A stretch of DNA of 52,106 bases. It comes from Candidatus Gastranaerophilales bacterium (GTDB taxonomy: Bacteria > Cyanobacteriota > Vampirovibrionia > Gastranaerophilales > Gastranaerophilaceae). The translations under genes and the position numbers were made by a program. The stretch lies in assembly GCA_944325065.1 (NCBI GenBank), contig CALUYS010000013.1, positions 1 to 52,106 on the forward strand, written 5' to 3'. Positions 36,086 to 45,690 of this stretch are shown here, one piece after another (within the stretch, counting starts at the first letter, position 1; the number at the start of each line of letters is the position of its first letter). The notes under the pieces are model-generated. The model was not told the DNA's origin. It searched no databases and saw only the letters and a list, made by a program, of their open reading frames with translations.

Positions 36086-36547
36086 ATGGAAGAGAATTTT
36101 AATATAGTATTGGTTGAACCTGAAATACCACAAAATACAGGCAACATTGCCCGTCTTTGTGCTTGTGCGGGGTGCAATTTGTATATTGCAGGCAAACCAG
36201 GTTTTTTAATGACTGATAAATATATGAAACGTTCAGGACTTGATTATTGGGATAAGCTAAACTTAATAAAAATTGATACATTGGATGAGCTAATTGATAA
36301 TAATAAAAAATCAAATTTTTATTTTTTAACAACAAAATCAGAAAAAAGATACACAGATATAAAATTTAAGAAAAGTGATTTTTTGGTGTTTGGGCCTGAA
36401 ACACGTGGATTAAATAAAGAACTTTTAAAAAAATATAGTGAAAATGCAATCACTATACCAATGAAAGACGACACGAGAAGTTTAAATCTTTCAAATTCTG
36501 TAGCTATTGTGACTTATGAGGCAATACGTCAAAATGGATTGTTATGA
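36086..36547 (+). CDS. trmL: tRNA (cytidine/uridine-2'-O)-methyltransferase TrmL
   Basis: SPOUT methyltransferase that 2'-O-methylates the wobble base 34 of leucine tRNAs. The 153-aa protein shows the TrmL/YibK start (NIVLVEPEIPQNTGNIARLC) and the knot motifs FGPETRGL and ITIPMKDDTRSLNLSNSVAI. A TTG at 36068 would add six residues but overlaps the TATAAT box, so ATG 36086 is chosen. nnrD overlaps its end by 14 nt. Confidence 0.92.
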   Translation: MEENFNIVLVEPEIPQNTGNIARLCACAGCNLYIAGKPGFLMTDKYMKRSGLDYWDKLNLIKIDTLDELIDNNKKSNFYFLTTKSEKRYTDIKFKKSDFLVFGPETRGLNKELLKKYSENAITIPMKDDTRSLNLSNSVAIVTYEAIRQNGLL

Positions 36548-37445
36548 TATTGATGAAAATCTGGTAAAAACCATTTTGCCAAAACGTAAAAGTAATTCAC
36601 ATAAAGGGACTTATGGACATGTTTTAAATATTGCTGGGTCAAATGAATATCGAGGTGCTGCATATCTTTCATCAATAGGTGCTTTTAAGGCAGGCTGTGG
36701 TTTGGTTACATTGGCATCTTATAATAAAGTTATTGATATTGTTGCAAATTATAGCCCCATGATAATATACTTATCTTTAGTAGATAATGCATTCGCAAAA
36801 TTTTACAATCTAAGCAAAATAATTAAAAATATAGATAAATATAATGTTGTTTGTATTGGGTGTGGGCTTGGAATGAAAAGTGTAAGTATTTTTCTTGTTA
36901 AAAAATTGATTAAAGTTTTACGATATACCAACATTCCTTTTATTATTGATGCTGATGCGATAAATATTATTGCAAAAGAAAAAATAAATGTTTTACCTCA
37001 AAACACAATAATTACGCCTCATCCAAAAGAGCTTTCTAGACTTTTGAATTTAAGTATAGAAGATATTCAAAAGAATAGGATTGAAGCAGCAATTAAAGCT
37101 TCACAAAAATATAAATGCATTACTTTGTTAAAAGGAGAAAATACAATAATTTCAAATAAAACAGGTGAAAAAGTTTATATTAATACAAGTAAGGGCAATA
37201 GTGCTTTATCAAAAGCTGGGTCAGGTGATTTGTTATCAGGCATGATATCAGGATTTTTAGCACAAATGGTAAATGATGATGAAAATACTGATACAATTAG
37301 TGAAAAAATTATAAAAGCATCAGTTATTGGTGTATATATTCATCTTAAAGCAGCAGAAGCTGCGACAATTGATATGACACAATATTCAGTTTTGCAAGAA
37401 GATATTATAAATAGTATAGGTGGGCAGATAAAAAAGCTATTATAA
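36534..37445 (+). CDS. nnrD: ADP/ATP-dependent NAD(P)H-hydrate dehydratase
   Basis: Repairs hydrated NADH and NADPH. The 303-aa ribokinase-fold protein shows GTYGHVLNIAGSNEYRGA, FIIDADAIN, TPHPKELSRLL and GNSALSKAGSGDLLSGMISG with the catalytic Asp in the GSGD motif. It lacks the NnrE epimerase domain often fused at the N-terminus, so epimerase must be elsewhere or absent. An earlier ATG at 36516 is possible; GAGG before 36534 favours the shorter form. It overlaps trmL and is probably co-transcribed. Confidence 0.9.
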   Translation: MDCYDIDENLVKTILPKRKSNSHKGTYGHVLNIAGSNEYRGAAYLSSIGAFKAGCGLVTLASYNKVIDIVANYSPMIIYLSLVDNAFAKFYNLSKIIKNIDKYNVVCIGCGLGMKSVSIFLVKKLIKVLRYTNIPFIIDADAINIIAKEKINVLPQNTIITPHPKELSRLLNLSIEDIQKNRIEAAIKASQKYKCITLLKGENTIISNKTGEKVYINTSKGNSALSKAGSGDLLSGMISGFLAQMVNDDENTDTISEKIIKASVIGVYIHLKAAEAATIDMTQYSVLQEDIINSIGGQIKKLL

Positions 37446-37448
37446 CTA

Positions 37449-37477
37449 TTGCAAAAATATTGAAATTATGGTACTAT
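37449..37477 (+). promoter_or_regulatory. Promoter of small protein-dprA-topA run
   Basis: TTGCAA (37449-37454), 17-nt spacer, TACTAT (37472-37477) with a TGG extension just before it (extended -10). It lies four bases after the nnrD stop and would give a leader of about 64 nt. Confidence 0.5.
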
Positions 37478-37547
37478 AAATAGGTGCTTAAAAATGGTTA
37501 TGAGGTTTATCGTAACTTATAAATAAATTTGTAAAGGGGGCTTGGTT

Positions 37548-37823
37548 ATGAATCTAAGTTTAATGAATGTAAATAATCAAAACAAAAAAGAATGTCAACC
37601 GCTTCGCAATAATATAGGTGTTCAGCCACTACGTGGAAAAGCGATAAAAAATACAAGTTTTGCACGTTCAACAGTAGGTTTTAATAATTCTTCTTCTGTG
37701 TCACAAAAAGATTACGCTGATTTGCAAGCTAAATATGATTTAGCATGTCGTATAATTGCATCGCAAAGATTAGATGCTCAAAAAAATCAACAAGCAAATA
37801 AATCACTTAATTATCTTGCGTAA
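37548..37823 (+). CDS. Small conserved-looking hypothetical protein
   Basis: 91 aa, not recognised. The N-terminus has a repeated PLR pattern (ECQPLRNNIG, VQPLRGKAIK), then a Ser-rich stretch and a helix (DYADLQAKYDLACRIIASQR). A very strong AAAGGGGG seven bases before ATG 37548 supports translation and rejects the TTG at 37542. The stop is 2 nt before dprA, so it is co-transcribed with dprA and topA. Basic and mostly disordered; a nucleic-acid or protein-binding adaptor is possible. Confidence 0.6.
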   Translation: MNLSLMNVNNQNKKECQPLRNNIGVQPLRGKAIKNTSFARSTVGFNNSSSVSQKDYADLQAKYDLACRIIASQRLDAQKNQQANKSLNYLA

Positions 37824-37825
37824 AA

Positions 37826-38929
37826 ATGTTGGATAACGATAAGTATTTTATTAGTTTTGCTTCTATTGATGATATATCAACAAATTTTATAAATAAATTA
37901 TATAAGCATTTTAATGGTGATATAAAACGGGCATGGGAATGTGATGAATATTCTTTAAAAGAAATTGAGGGATTAAGGAAAAGTTCTGCTCAAAAGTTTT
38001 TAAAAAGTCGTGATAAAACTGATATTGACAAAGTTTTTAATTATATTATTGAAAATAATATAAATTATTTAACAATTGAAGATAAAAATTATCCAAAACT
38101 TTTAAAAGAAATAAATGAGCCACCTTTAAATTTATTTTATCTTGGTGATTTAAATAGGTGTAATTTTGGTAGATGTATAGCTATTGTAGGCTCAAGAAAT
38201 GCAAGTGGATCGTCAAAGAAAGTATTAAGAAATATAATAAATGAATTAAAACATACTGAATTATGTATTGTATCTGGTCTTGCACTTGGAGCTGATACTG
38301 AAGCACATAAGTGTGCTATTGAAAATAATTTATCAACAATAGCTGTGATAGGCGGGGGGTTTAATAAATTATACCCGCAGCAAAATAAGTGGCTTTTTGA
38401 CGATATAATAAATAAATATGGTGTTGTGATAAGTGAATCTTGGCCTGATTTTGAACCTATTGCTTGGCGATTTCCTCATAGGAATAGAATTGTTAATGGA
38501 CTTTCAAAAGGTACTTTGGTTATTGAAGCAAAGTTAAAAAGTGGTGCTATAATAACAGCTAATATGTGTTTAAATGAAGGAAGAGAATTAATGTGTATCC
38601 CAGGAGATATTTTAAATCCTAATACTGAAGGTATCTATTATCTACTTAAAAATGGTGCTACAATGGTAACTTGTGCGAGTGATATTTTAGATGTTTTAAA
38701 CTGGGATATATTAACACAAAAGGATGATATAAAAACAAAATTAAAAAATTTTGAACTTAATAAATATGAACAAAAGATTTATGATTACATTATTTTAAAT
38801 AATCCTAATTTTGATGATATAATGATAAAAACTTCATTAAATTCAGATGAGCTTTTATTACATTTGACAACTTTAGAATTAAAGGGTTTAATAAAACAAG
38901 TAGAGGGTAGTCGATATACGGTAATTTAA
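37826..38929 (+). CDS. dprA: DNA processing protein DprA
   Basis: DprA (Smf) loads RecA on incoming single-stranded DNA during natural transformation. The 367-aa protein has an N-terminal SAM/HhH-like region, the Rossmann core (IAIVGSRNASG, IVSGLALGADTEAHKCAI, FPHRNRIVNGLSKGTLVIEA, KSGAIITAN) and a C-terminal winged helix. It is canonical in length. Two bases separate its stop from the topA start; the dprA-topA pairing is common in bacteria. Confidence 0.95.
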   Translation: MLDNDKYFISFASIDDISTNFINKLYKHFNGDIKRAWECDEYSLKEIEGLRKSSAQKFLKSRDKTDIDKVFNYIIENNINYLTIEDKNYPKLLKEINEPPLNLFYLGDLNRCNFGRCIAIVGSRNASGSSKKVLRNIINELKHTELCIVSGLALGADTEAHKCAIENNLSTIAVIGGGFNKLYPQQNKWLFDDIINKYGVVISESWPDFEPIAWRFPHRNRIVNGLSKGTLVIEAKLKSGAIITANMCLNEGRELMCIPGDILNPNTEGIYYLLKNGATMVTCASDILDVLNWDILTQKDDIKTKLKNFELNKYEQKIYDYIILNNPNFDDIMIKTSLNSDELLLHLTTLELKGLIKQVEGSRYTVI

Positions 38930-38931
38930 AT

Positions 38932-41361
38932 ATGCCAAAAGTTAAGGAAGAAGATAATAAAACTGTTGAGAAAGCGGTTAAGAAAACAAAGAAAACAACA
39001 AGCAAGACCGTAAAGAAAACAGCAGCAAAGACAACCGGTAAGACGGTTTCAAGTCGTACAAAAAAAGTAGAAAAAGAAAATGTTGAAAAGAAAACATTAA
39101 AAAGTGTAAAATTTGACCCAAATAAAAAGTTAGTGATTGTTGAGTCACCTGCAAAATCAAAGACTATTCGTAAGATTTTGGGTAATGAATATCTAATTGA
39201 AGCAAGTTATGGGCATATAAGAGATTTTCCTGCAAAAGTGATGGGATTTGATGAAAAAAATAATTTTGCACCTATTTTTGAAATTATTCCTGAGAAAAAA
39301 GATGTTGTAAAAAAATTAAATGACTTAGCCCAAAAGGTTGGCAAGGTTTATTTAGCATCCGATCCTGATCGTGAAGGAGAGGCTATTGCGTGGCATGTTC
39401 GTCAAGTTCTTGATGTTGATGACGATAAAGTTTGTCGTATTTCGTTTAATGAAATTACTCCAAAAGCAGTTAAAGAAGCTGTAGAAAATTGTCGTTGTAT
39501 TGATATGGATCGTGTTCATGCACAACAAACACGTCAGATTCTGGATAGATTAGTCGGGTATTCAATAAGTCCAGTTTTGTGGGAAAAGTTAAAGAATAAT
39601 AGACTATCAGCAGGTCGTGTGCAAAGTGTTGCTTTAAAAATGATTTGTGAAAGAGAAAAAGAAATTGAAGCTTTTAGCCCACAAGAATATTGGACTATTG
39701 CTTCTTTGTTTGAAGCTAAAAAAATTAAATTTGAAGCAGCTTTAACAAAATATAAAGGAAAAAAGTTTGAAATAAAAAATGAAAATGAAGCAAACGAAAT
39801 ATTGACCAAATTGAAGGACAAAGGTGTTGAATATATCGTTTCACAAGTGCAAGAACGTGAAACAACAAGAAAACCCCAAGCACCTTTTATAACTTCAACT
39901 CTTCAACGAGAAGCATCTAATAAATTAGGTTATGGTGTTGCGAAAACAATGCAAATAGCTCAAAAATTATATGAAGGTTTAGAAATAGATGGTGAACCTG
40001 TTGGATTAATAACTTATATGAGAACAGACTCAACTCGTATTTCAGACGATGCTCAAGCTTCTGCAAAGGAATTTATAATTAATAATATAGGGCAGAATTA
40101 TTATCCACAAACTCCAAATATTTATACAAAAAGTAAAAAAAATACCCAAGATGCCCACGAAGCTATACGACCTGCATATATTGAAAAAACACCTGCCAGT
40201 TTAAAACATTTGCTTTCAGATGAACAATATCGTCTATATAAGCTTATTTGGGATAGATTTATATCATCTCAAATGGAAAATGCTAAAGTTGCAAATTTAA
40301 GTATTGAAATAAATGCACTTGAGTATACTTTTAGAACATCATCTTCAAAAATTATTTTTGATGGTTTTTTAAAACTATATAATGATACAGAAAATGAAGA
40401 TCCCGATAAAAATAACAAATTGCCAGATTTGGAAAAAGGTGAGTTGGTGAATTTAATAAAACTTGATTCAAAGCAACATTTTACTCAACCACCAAGTAGA
40501 TTTTCAGAAGCAACACTTGTTAAAGCATTAGAAGAATATGGCATTGGACGTCCGTCAACTTATGCTCCAATTATTACCAAAATTCAACAAAAAGGTTATG
40601 TTGAAAAACTTGAAAAAGCTTTGACACCAACTATTTTAGGTAGAACTGTTTCTGATCAACTTGATGAACATTTTAAAAATATAATGAATTATCAATTTAC
40701 AGCATCATTAGAAACACAGCTTGATGAAATTGCTGAACAAAAACTTGTTTGGACAAATGTTTTAAATGAGTTTTATCATCCCTTTTTAGAGGTTGTGAAT
40801 TTGGCTAAAGAAAATATGGATACTGTTTTAATAGATAGCGGAAAAGTTTGTCCCAATTGTGGTAAAAAAATGCTTGTGAAAACTAGTAGATTTGGTACCC
40901 AATTCTTGGGTTGCAGTGGATATCCGGAATGTAAAACAATGATGCCTTTAAAGGCTGATGAAACTATTAGTCAAATGAATGAAAAAACAGATGAAAAATG
41001 TGAAAAATGCCAAAGTCAAATGATTATTAAGCACGGACCATATGGTCCATATTTGCAATGTACAAATGAAAATTGCAAAAATCGTAAAGCTATTTTAAAA
41101 ACTATTGGGGTAAAATGTCCAAAAGATGGTTGTGAGGGTGAAATTGTTGCTAGAAAATCAAGATATGGTAAAGTATTTTATGGTTGCAATAAGTATCCAG
41201 ATTGTGATTTTGTATCTTGGTATGAACCTGTTAATGAATTTTGTCCTAAATGTAAAAGTATTTTAGTTAAAAATATAACAAAAAGATATAATCGACTAAA
41301 GTGCTCTAATAAAGAATGTGATTATATTCGTAATCTAGATAGTGAAGATGGACAAATTTGA
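38932..41361 (+). CDS. topA: DNA topoisomerase I
   Basis: Type IA topoisomerase relaxing negative supercoils. 809 aa: Toprim domain (KLVIVESPAKSKTIRKILG, ASDPDREGEAIAWH), catalytic Tyr362 in ITYMRTDSTR, and four C-terminal zinc-ribbon modules (CPNCGKK..., CEKCQSQ..., CPKDGCEG..., CPKCKSI...). Unusual is a 65-residue N-terminal tail made almost only of Lys, Thr and Ala-type repeats (KKTKKTTSKTVKKTAAKT), resembling histone H1 tails. Basic tails of TopA are usually at the C-terminus. The tail is in frame and its start is fixed by the 2-nt gap to dprA. Confidence 0.95.
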   Translation: MPKVKEEDNKTVEKAVKKTKKTTSKTVKKTAAKTTGKTVSSRTKKVEKENVEKKTLKSVKFDPNKKLVIVESPAKSKTIRKILGNEYLIEASYGHIRDFPAKVMGFDEKNNFAPIFEIIPEKKDVVKKLNDLAQKVGKVYLASDPDREGEAIAWHVRQVLDVDDDKVCRISFNEITPKAVKEAVENCRCIDMDRVHAQQTRQILDRLVGYSISPVLWEKLKNNRLSAGRVQSVALKMICEREKEIEAFSPQEYWTIASLFEAKKIKFEAALTKYKGKKFEIKNENEANEILTKLKDKGVEYIVSQVQERETTRKPQAPFITSTLQREASNKLGYGVAKTMQIAQKLYEGLEIDGEPVGLITYMRTDSTRISDDAQASAKEFIINNIGQNYYPQTPNIYTKSKKNTQDAHEAIRPAYIEKTPASLKHLLSDEQYRLYKLIWDRFISSQMENAKVANLSIEINALEYTFRTSSSKIIFDGFLKLYNDTENEDPDKNNKLPDLEKGELVNLIKLDSKQHFTQPPSRFSEATLVKALEEYGIGRPSTYAPIITKIQQKGYVEKLEKALTPTILGRTVSDQLDEHFKNIMNYQFTASLETQLDEIAEQKLVWTNVLNEFYHPFLEVVNLAKENMDTVLIDSGKVCPNCGKKMLVKTSRFGTQFLGCSGYPECKTMMPLKADETISQMNEKTDEKCEKCQSQMIIKHGPYGPYLQCTNENCKNRKAILKTIGVKCPKDGCEGEIVARKSRYGKVFYGCNKYPDCDFVSWYEPVNEFCPKCKSILVKNITKRYNRLKCSNKECDYIRNLDSEDGQI

Positions 41362-42274
41362 AAAAATTCATGAATTAAGAGATATTGTTAAAGCTGATAA
41401 TCAAAATTTTCAGGCTATGCGAGAGTTGTCTGTTTTGCTTTTGGATGTAGGCTTAAATGAAGAAGCTTTAAAATATCTTCTTGATTTAGTTAATATTTTT
41501 AAAAACGATGACCCTCGATTATATTATAATCTAGGCATAACTTGGGAAAAATTGAATAACTTAAAAATGGCTGAAAAAAATTATTTAATAGCTTTATCTC
41601 TTGATGAAAATGAAACTGATTTTAATTATAATCTTGGTCTTTTATATATAAATCAAAAAAAATATGATAAAGCATTAAAATATTTTAATAAAGTTTTGGA
41701 ATTTGATAAAAATGATGCAAATACTTATTTTAATTTTGGACAAATATATTTAAATCTTGGAAATTTTGATCAAGCAATAAATTCTTTTAAAAAAGCTGTG
41801 TCATTAAATCCACTGGATAGTATTGCTTTATATAATTTAGCTTATTCTTATTTTCAAAATGGTGAAATCAATATGTCGATTGAAACTTATAATAATCTTA
41901 TTGAAAAATTTCCTGATTATAGTTGGGCATATTTTAATTTGGGTGCTATTTATTTTTTACTTGAAGATAATAATAATGCAATTGAATACCTTAATAAAAC
42001 TGTAAAAATTAATCCAAAAGATATAAAAGCATATAAGATTCTTATTAAAATATATATTAAACAACAAATGTATGATAAAGCACAAATGGCTATTTCAAAA
42101 GCACTTGAAATTAACAATTTTGATGGTGATTTGTATTATTATCTCTCTCGTTGTTATAAAGATAATGATGTTGAGAAATATATTTTGAATTTAAAACAAG
42201 CTTTAAAAAATTATCAAAATTTAAGTTATGATATAAATTTGATAAAAAAAGAATTAAAAAAAGTGCAAAATTAA
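41348..42274 (+). CDS. Tetratricopeptide repeat protein
   Basis: 308 aa made of about seven tandem TPR motifs (for example PRLYYNLGITWEKLNNLKMA, TDFNYNLGLLYINQKKYDKA, ANTYFNFGQIYLNLGNFDQA). These form a superhelical protein-binding scaffold. No signal peptide or enzyme domain, so it is probably cytoplasmic. It overlaps the topA end by 14 bp (ATG 41348; a GTG at 41342 is possible). The partner is unknown. Confidence 0.85.
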   Translation: MDKFEKIHELRDIVKADNQNFQAMRELSVLLLDVGLNEEALKYLLDLVNIFKNDDPRLYYNLGITWEKLNNLKMAEKNYLIALSLDENETDFNYNLGLLYINQKKYDKALKYFNKVLEFDKNDANTYFNFGQIYLNLGNFDQAINSFKKAVSLNPLDSIALYNLAYSYFQNGEINMSIETYNNLIEKFPDYSWAYFNLGAIYFLLEDNNNAIEYLNKTVKINPKDIKAYKILIKIYIKQQMYDKAQMAISKALEINNFDGDLYYYLSRCYKDNDVEKYILNLKQALKNYQNLSYDINLIKKELKKVQN

Positions 42275-42442
42275 TTCTTAAATAAAAGGTGGTTTATATT
42301 GAAAAGATTAAATTTGATTTTGTATAGTATTTTTTATATTTTTAAATAACTTAAAGCAACGTTAAAAATAAATGATTACTATTTAACTACTTATAATTAT
42401 AATAATAATTGAACAGTGATATTTATATTATAAAAATACATT

Positions 42443-42471
42443 ATTACAATTAATATTTTTTTTGCTATAAT
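42443..42471 (+). promoter_or_regulatory. Helicase-nuclease gene promoter
   Basis: ATTACA (42443-42448), 17-nt spacer, extended -10 TGCTATAAT (hexamer 42466-42471). Start is expected near 42478, giving a 24-nt leader that contains GAGAG. The rest of the 42275-42501 gap is AT-rich without a supported gene. Confidence 0.6.
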
Positions 42472-42501
42472 CGTTATGTTAAATAATTAGAGAGAAATAA
42501 A

Positions 42502-45500
42502 ATGCTAAATGAAGCAACAAAAATTATAAATAATGCTTTTAATAATAGCTTTATTAAACGTTTGAGTTTATATTTACATGATTGTGTTCGAGAAGAGGTT
42601 AAAAGTTCAACATTTCGTAATCTTAATCAGGATAAAGACAATAAGTGTGTATTTTTAAATCAAAAAGCCAATGAAGAAGTTTTTTTTAAAAATTATCCAA
42701 ATAATTTAGTTTTAAATGGATTGGATAGTCAAATAACTGAGCTTATGATTCAATCTGAAATGAATCAAAAAGATAAACATTTAATTTACGGATTTTTATT
42801 TTTAGAAGGGAAAAATTTAAAGTCGAAAAAAAATAATGAGTTTTTAACACCTTTGCTTTACACAAGTGTTAAACTTGAAAGAAACGAAAAAAATATTATT
42901 TGTTCATTTGTTGATGAAACAATTTCATTAAACACAGGTGCCTTAGCAGTTTTGCTTTCTAAAAACGATACAAATGATGAAGATGAAACAAATGAGCAAA
43001 TGCTTTTTGGTTTGCTCGATGTGGTTCCACAACTTCCTTTGACAAAAGATTCTTTAGATATATTTTTAACTACTTTGAAATCTCTTCTACCAGAAATTGA
43101 ATATGAAAAGGAATTGTTAGATGAAATTATTACAAATGATTGTTTTATCAAAAATGAAAAAAAAGAAATAATTATTCAAGATGATTATGAAAATGAAGAT
43201 GAAAAAAATATTTTAAGTGATGAAATTATTGATAATGATGAAAATATTGAAGTAAAATCTAAAACAATAAAGCTGAAAAAAATATGTTTAACTTCAAAAA
43301 ATGCATTGATTTTAACAAAACGTCCAGCAATTACAGCAGGCGTTTTACATGAATTAACACAAATAGCAGAAAAACCACAAGGAGTTTTACGAGAAACTGC
43401 TTTAAATTGCATAAATGAGGAATATGAAGAGTCAAAATCAAATAAAAAAGTAACAAATCCAAATCTTGAAAATGAAACAAAAGAGGAATTTTTTCCTATT
43501 GTTCCACTTCCAATTAGCGATGCTCAGGAAAAGGTTATTGAAGCGATTGAAAATAATACAATAGTCTCAGTATTTGGACCACCTGGAAGTGGTAAATCTC
43601 AAACAATTGTAAATCTTATTTCTCATTTGGTTGCAAATGGGAAAACTGTTTTAATCTCATCAAGGATGGATAAAGCTGTTGATGTTATTTGTCAAAGACT
43701 TAATGAACTTGAAGCTCCTTTTTTAGCCTTAAGAGCTGGAAAACTTAATTATCAGAAAAAATTAAGTCAAGATTTAGAAAACCTAATCTCTAACAAAATT
43801 GATCTTGATTTCAATTGTGAAGATTATATCCTAACTCAAAATGAAGATATGAAAAAACTTCTTGATTTGATATCCGAACTTGAAAATAAATGTGAAAATA
43901 TAATCAAACTTGAACATGATTGGTGTCGTGTTTATTGTGAATTTAATGAGTTAAATAGTATTGTTCAAAATAATTACAATATTATAAAACTTAATTTAAC
44001 TTCAAATGACATTGCTTCTGTTGAAAAATTAATTAATGAAATTGAAATTTTATTTAATGCAAGAAATATTTTTATATCATTACTTTTGAAATTGAAATTC
44101 AGTAAACTTAAAAAACTTTTAAGATTAAAAAAAATTGATTATAGTTTAGTTGAATTGGCAAAAATAAAAGAAGAACTATCTTTATCCAAACTTAATGCAA
44201 GACTAAAAGATATAGAAAATAAAATTTATAAATTAGGAAATTTGCATTTATTTTTAAATGAGATAAAAAATAATCGAGAAAAAATAAGCGTTTTAGCGAA
44301 AAATATAATAAAAAATAAAAGACGTAATTCTTTAAAAAATTTATTAGGAGATAATAATAAGGTAAGACGTATAAAAATTCATTCAAAAGCTATAATACAA
44401 AGAAAAAAGAATTTGCAAACAAAGTTATTAGAAGAAGAAGATTTTAAACCATTGCTTGAAGCTTTTCCTTGTTGGGGAATTACAACATATCAGGTTTCAA
44501 ATTCATTACCTTTAAGACCTGGTTTGTTTGATGTTGTAATAATTGATGAAGCATCGCAATGTGATATTGCAAGTTGCATGCCACTTTTATATCGTGCTAA
44601 AAAAGCTGTTATTGTTGGTGATGATAAACAACTTCCTCATTTATCATTTTTAGAAAAAACAAAAGAACAATCATATTTTGCAAAATATGAAATCCCTGAT
44701 AAGTATCAGCTTATGTGGCAATTTAGAACCAATTCAATGTTCGATTTGGCAAATTATTATTCAAATATACAGGTGTTACTTGATGAACATTTTCGAAGCT
44801 TGCCACCAATTATTAATTTTTCAAATAAAGAATTTTATAATGATAATATAAAAGTTATGAAAGAAAATGACCCAAATAATATGTCACTTGAACTAAATGT
44901 AGTTGAAAATGGAAAAATCGATTATGGCGTCACGAGAAATGAAATAGAAATTGAGGCTATAATTAAACGATTATATCAAATTATTTTAAGCGAAGAAAAG
45001 AATGAAAAACCTTTATCAATAGGTATAATTTCACCATTTCGAGCACAAGTTGATGCAATTAAAAAAGCATTATTGATGGTTTTGACAAATGATGTAATCG
45101 AAAGACACAAAATTGAAGTCGGAACAGCTCACACATTTCAAGGTGATGAACGCGATATTATTATAATATCTTGGACGTTAGCACAAAATAGTTATTTTCA
45201 AAGTTTAACTTTTCTTCAAAAACCCAATCTCTTTAATGTTGCTATAACACGTGCTAAAAAAAAGGTTATTTCATTTATATCAACAAATCCTAAAACTTTA
45301 AGTAATGGACTTTTAAAAGACTATTTAGAATATATTCAAAATTATATCAATAAAAACAAATCTGAAATTTTAAAAGTAACAAATAATAATTATAAAAATG
45401 AATTTGAGAAAGAAATTGCAAGTACATTAAAAGAAGCTGGTTATGAAGTTATTGAAAATGTAAAACTTGCAAATTTTAATTGTGATTTAAAAATTATTGA

Positions 45501-45690
45501 TAAAAATAAAGATAAAAAAGTAATTGTGGAAGTTGATGGTGTTGAAGACAATAAAAAAACATATATTACAAATATGAAAAAACAGGCTATAATTGAAAGA
45601 TGTGGTTTTCAAGTTGTAAGAATAACTTATCGTGAATGGTTATTAAGTCAAAAAATATGTATTGAACGTGTTGCTAAAGCTTTTATATAA
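42502..45690 (+). CDS. SF1 helicase (AAA_11/AAA_12) fused to Vsr/DUF559-like nuclease
   Basis: 1062 aa. After a 340-residue N-terminal region with no recognised domain comes a DNA2/UPF1-like SF1 helicase: Walker A FGPPGSGKSQ (about 359), Walker B VIIDEASQCD (D682), VGDDKQLPHL, LDEHFRSLPPIINFSN, GTAHTFQGDERD and NVAITRAKK. Between motifs I and II is a coiled-coil insertion. The last 110 residues form a PD-(D/E)xK domain like DUF559/Vsr: NCDLKI (D995), VEVDG (E1010, D1012), then VVRITYREWL. Such fusions occur in DNA repair and in anti-phage loci; here no other defence gene is adjacent. GAGAG precedes the ATG. Confidence 0.85.
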   Translation: MLNEATKIINNAFNNSFIKRLSLYLHDCVREEVKSSTFRNLNQDKDNKCVFLNQKANEEVFFKNYPNNLVLNGLDSQITELMIQSEMNQKDKHLIYGFLFLEGKNLKSKKNNEFLTPLLYTSVKLERNEKNIICSFVDETISLNTGALAVLLSKNDTNDEDETNEQMLFGLLDVVPQLPLTKDSLDIFLTTLKSLLPEIEYEKELLDEIITNDCFIKNEKKEIIIQDDYENEDEKNILSDEIIDNDENIEVKSKTIKLKKICLTSKNALILTKRPAITAGVLHELTQIAEKPQGVLRETALNCINEEYEESKSNKKVTNPNLENETKEEFFPIVPLPISDAQEKVIEAIENNTIVSVFGPPGSGKSQTIVNLISHLVANGKTVLISSRMDKAVDVICQRLNELEAPFLALRAGKLNYQKKLSQDLENLISNKIDLDFNCEDYILTQNEDMKKLLDLISELENKCENIIKLEHDWCRVYCEFNELNSIVQNNYNIIKLNLTSNDIASVEKLINEIEILFNARNIFISLLLKLKFSKLKKLLRLKKIDYSLVELAKIKEELSLSKLNARLKDIENKIYKLGNLHLFLNEIKNNREKISVLAKNIIKNKRRNSLKNLLGDNNKVRRIKIHSKAIIQRKKNLQTKLLEEEDFKPLLEAFPCWGITTYQVSNSLPLRPGLFDVVIIDEASQCDIASCMPLLYRAKKAVIVGDDKQLPHLSFLEKTKEQSYFAKYEIPDKYQLMWQFRTNSMFDLANYYSNIQVLLDEHFRSLPPIINFSNKEFYNDNIKVMKENDPNNMSLELNVVENGKIDYGVTRNEIEIEAIIKRLYQIILSEEKNEKPLSIGIISPFRAQVDAIKKALLMVLTNDVIERHKIEVGTAHTFQGDERDIIIISWTLAQNSYFQSLTFLQKPNLFNVAITRAKKKVISFISTNPKTLSNGLLKDYLEYIQNYINKNKSEILKVTNNNYKNEFEKEIASTLKEAGYEVIENVKLANFNCDLKIIDKNKDKKVIVEVDGVEDNKKTYITNMKKQAIIERCGFQVVRITYREWLLSQKICIERVAKAFI

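Noticed and set aside
42299-42349. 16-aa hydrophobic frame from TTG after AGGTGG
   Set aside because: Very short, non-ATG start, no antisense promoter or paired ends like the 35 kb units; not enough support.
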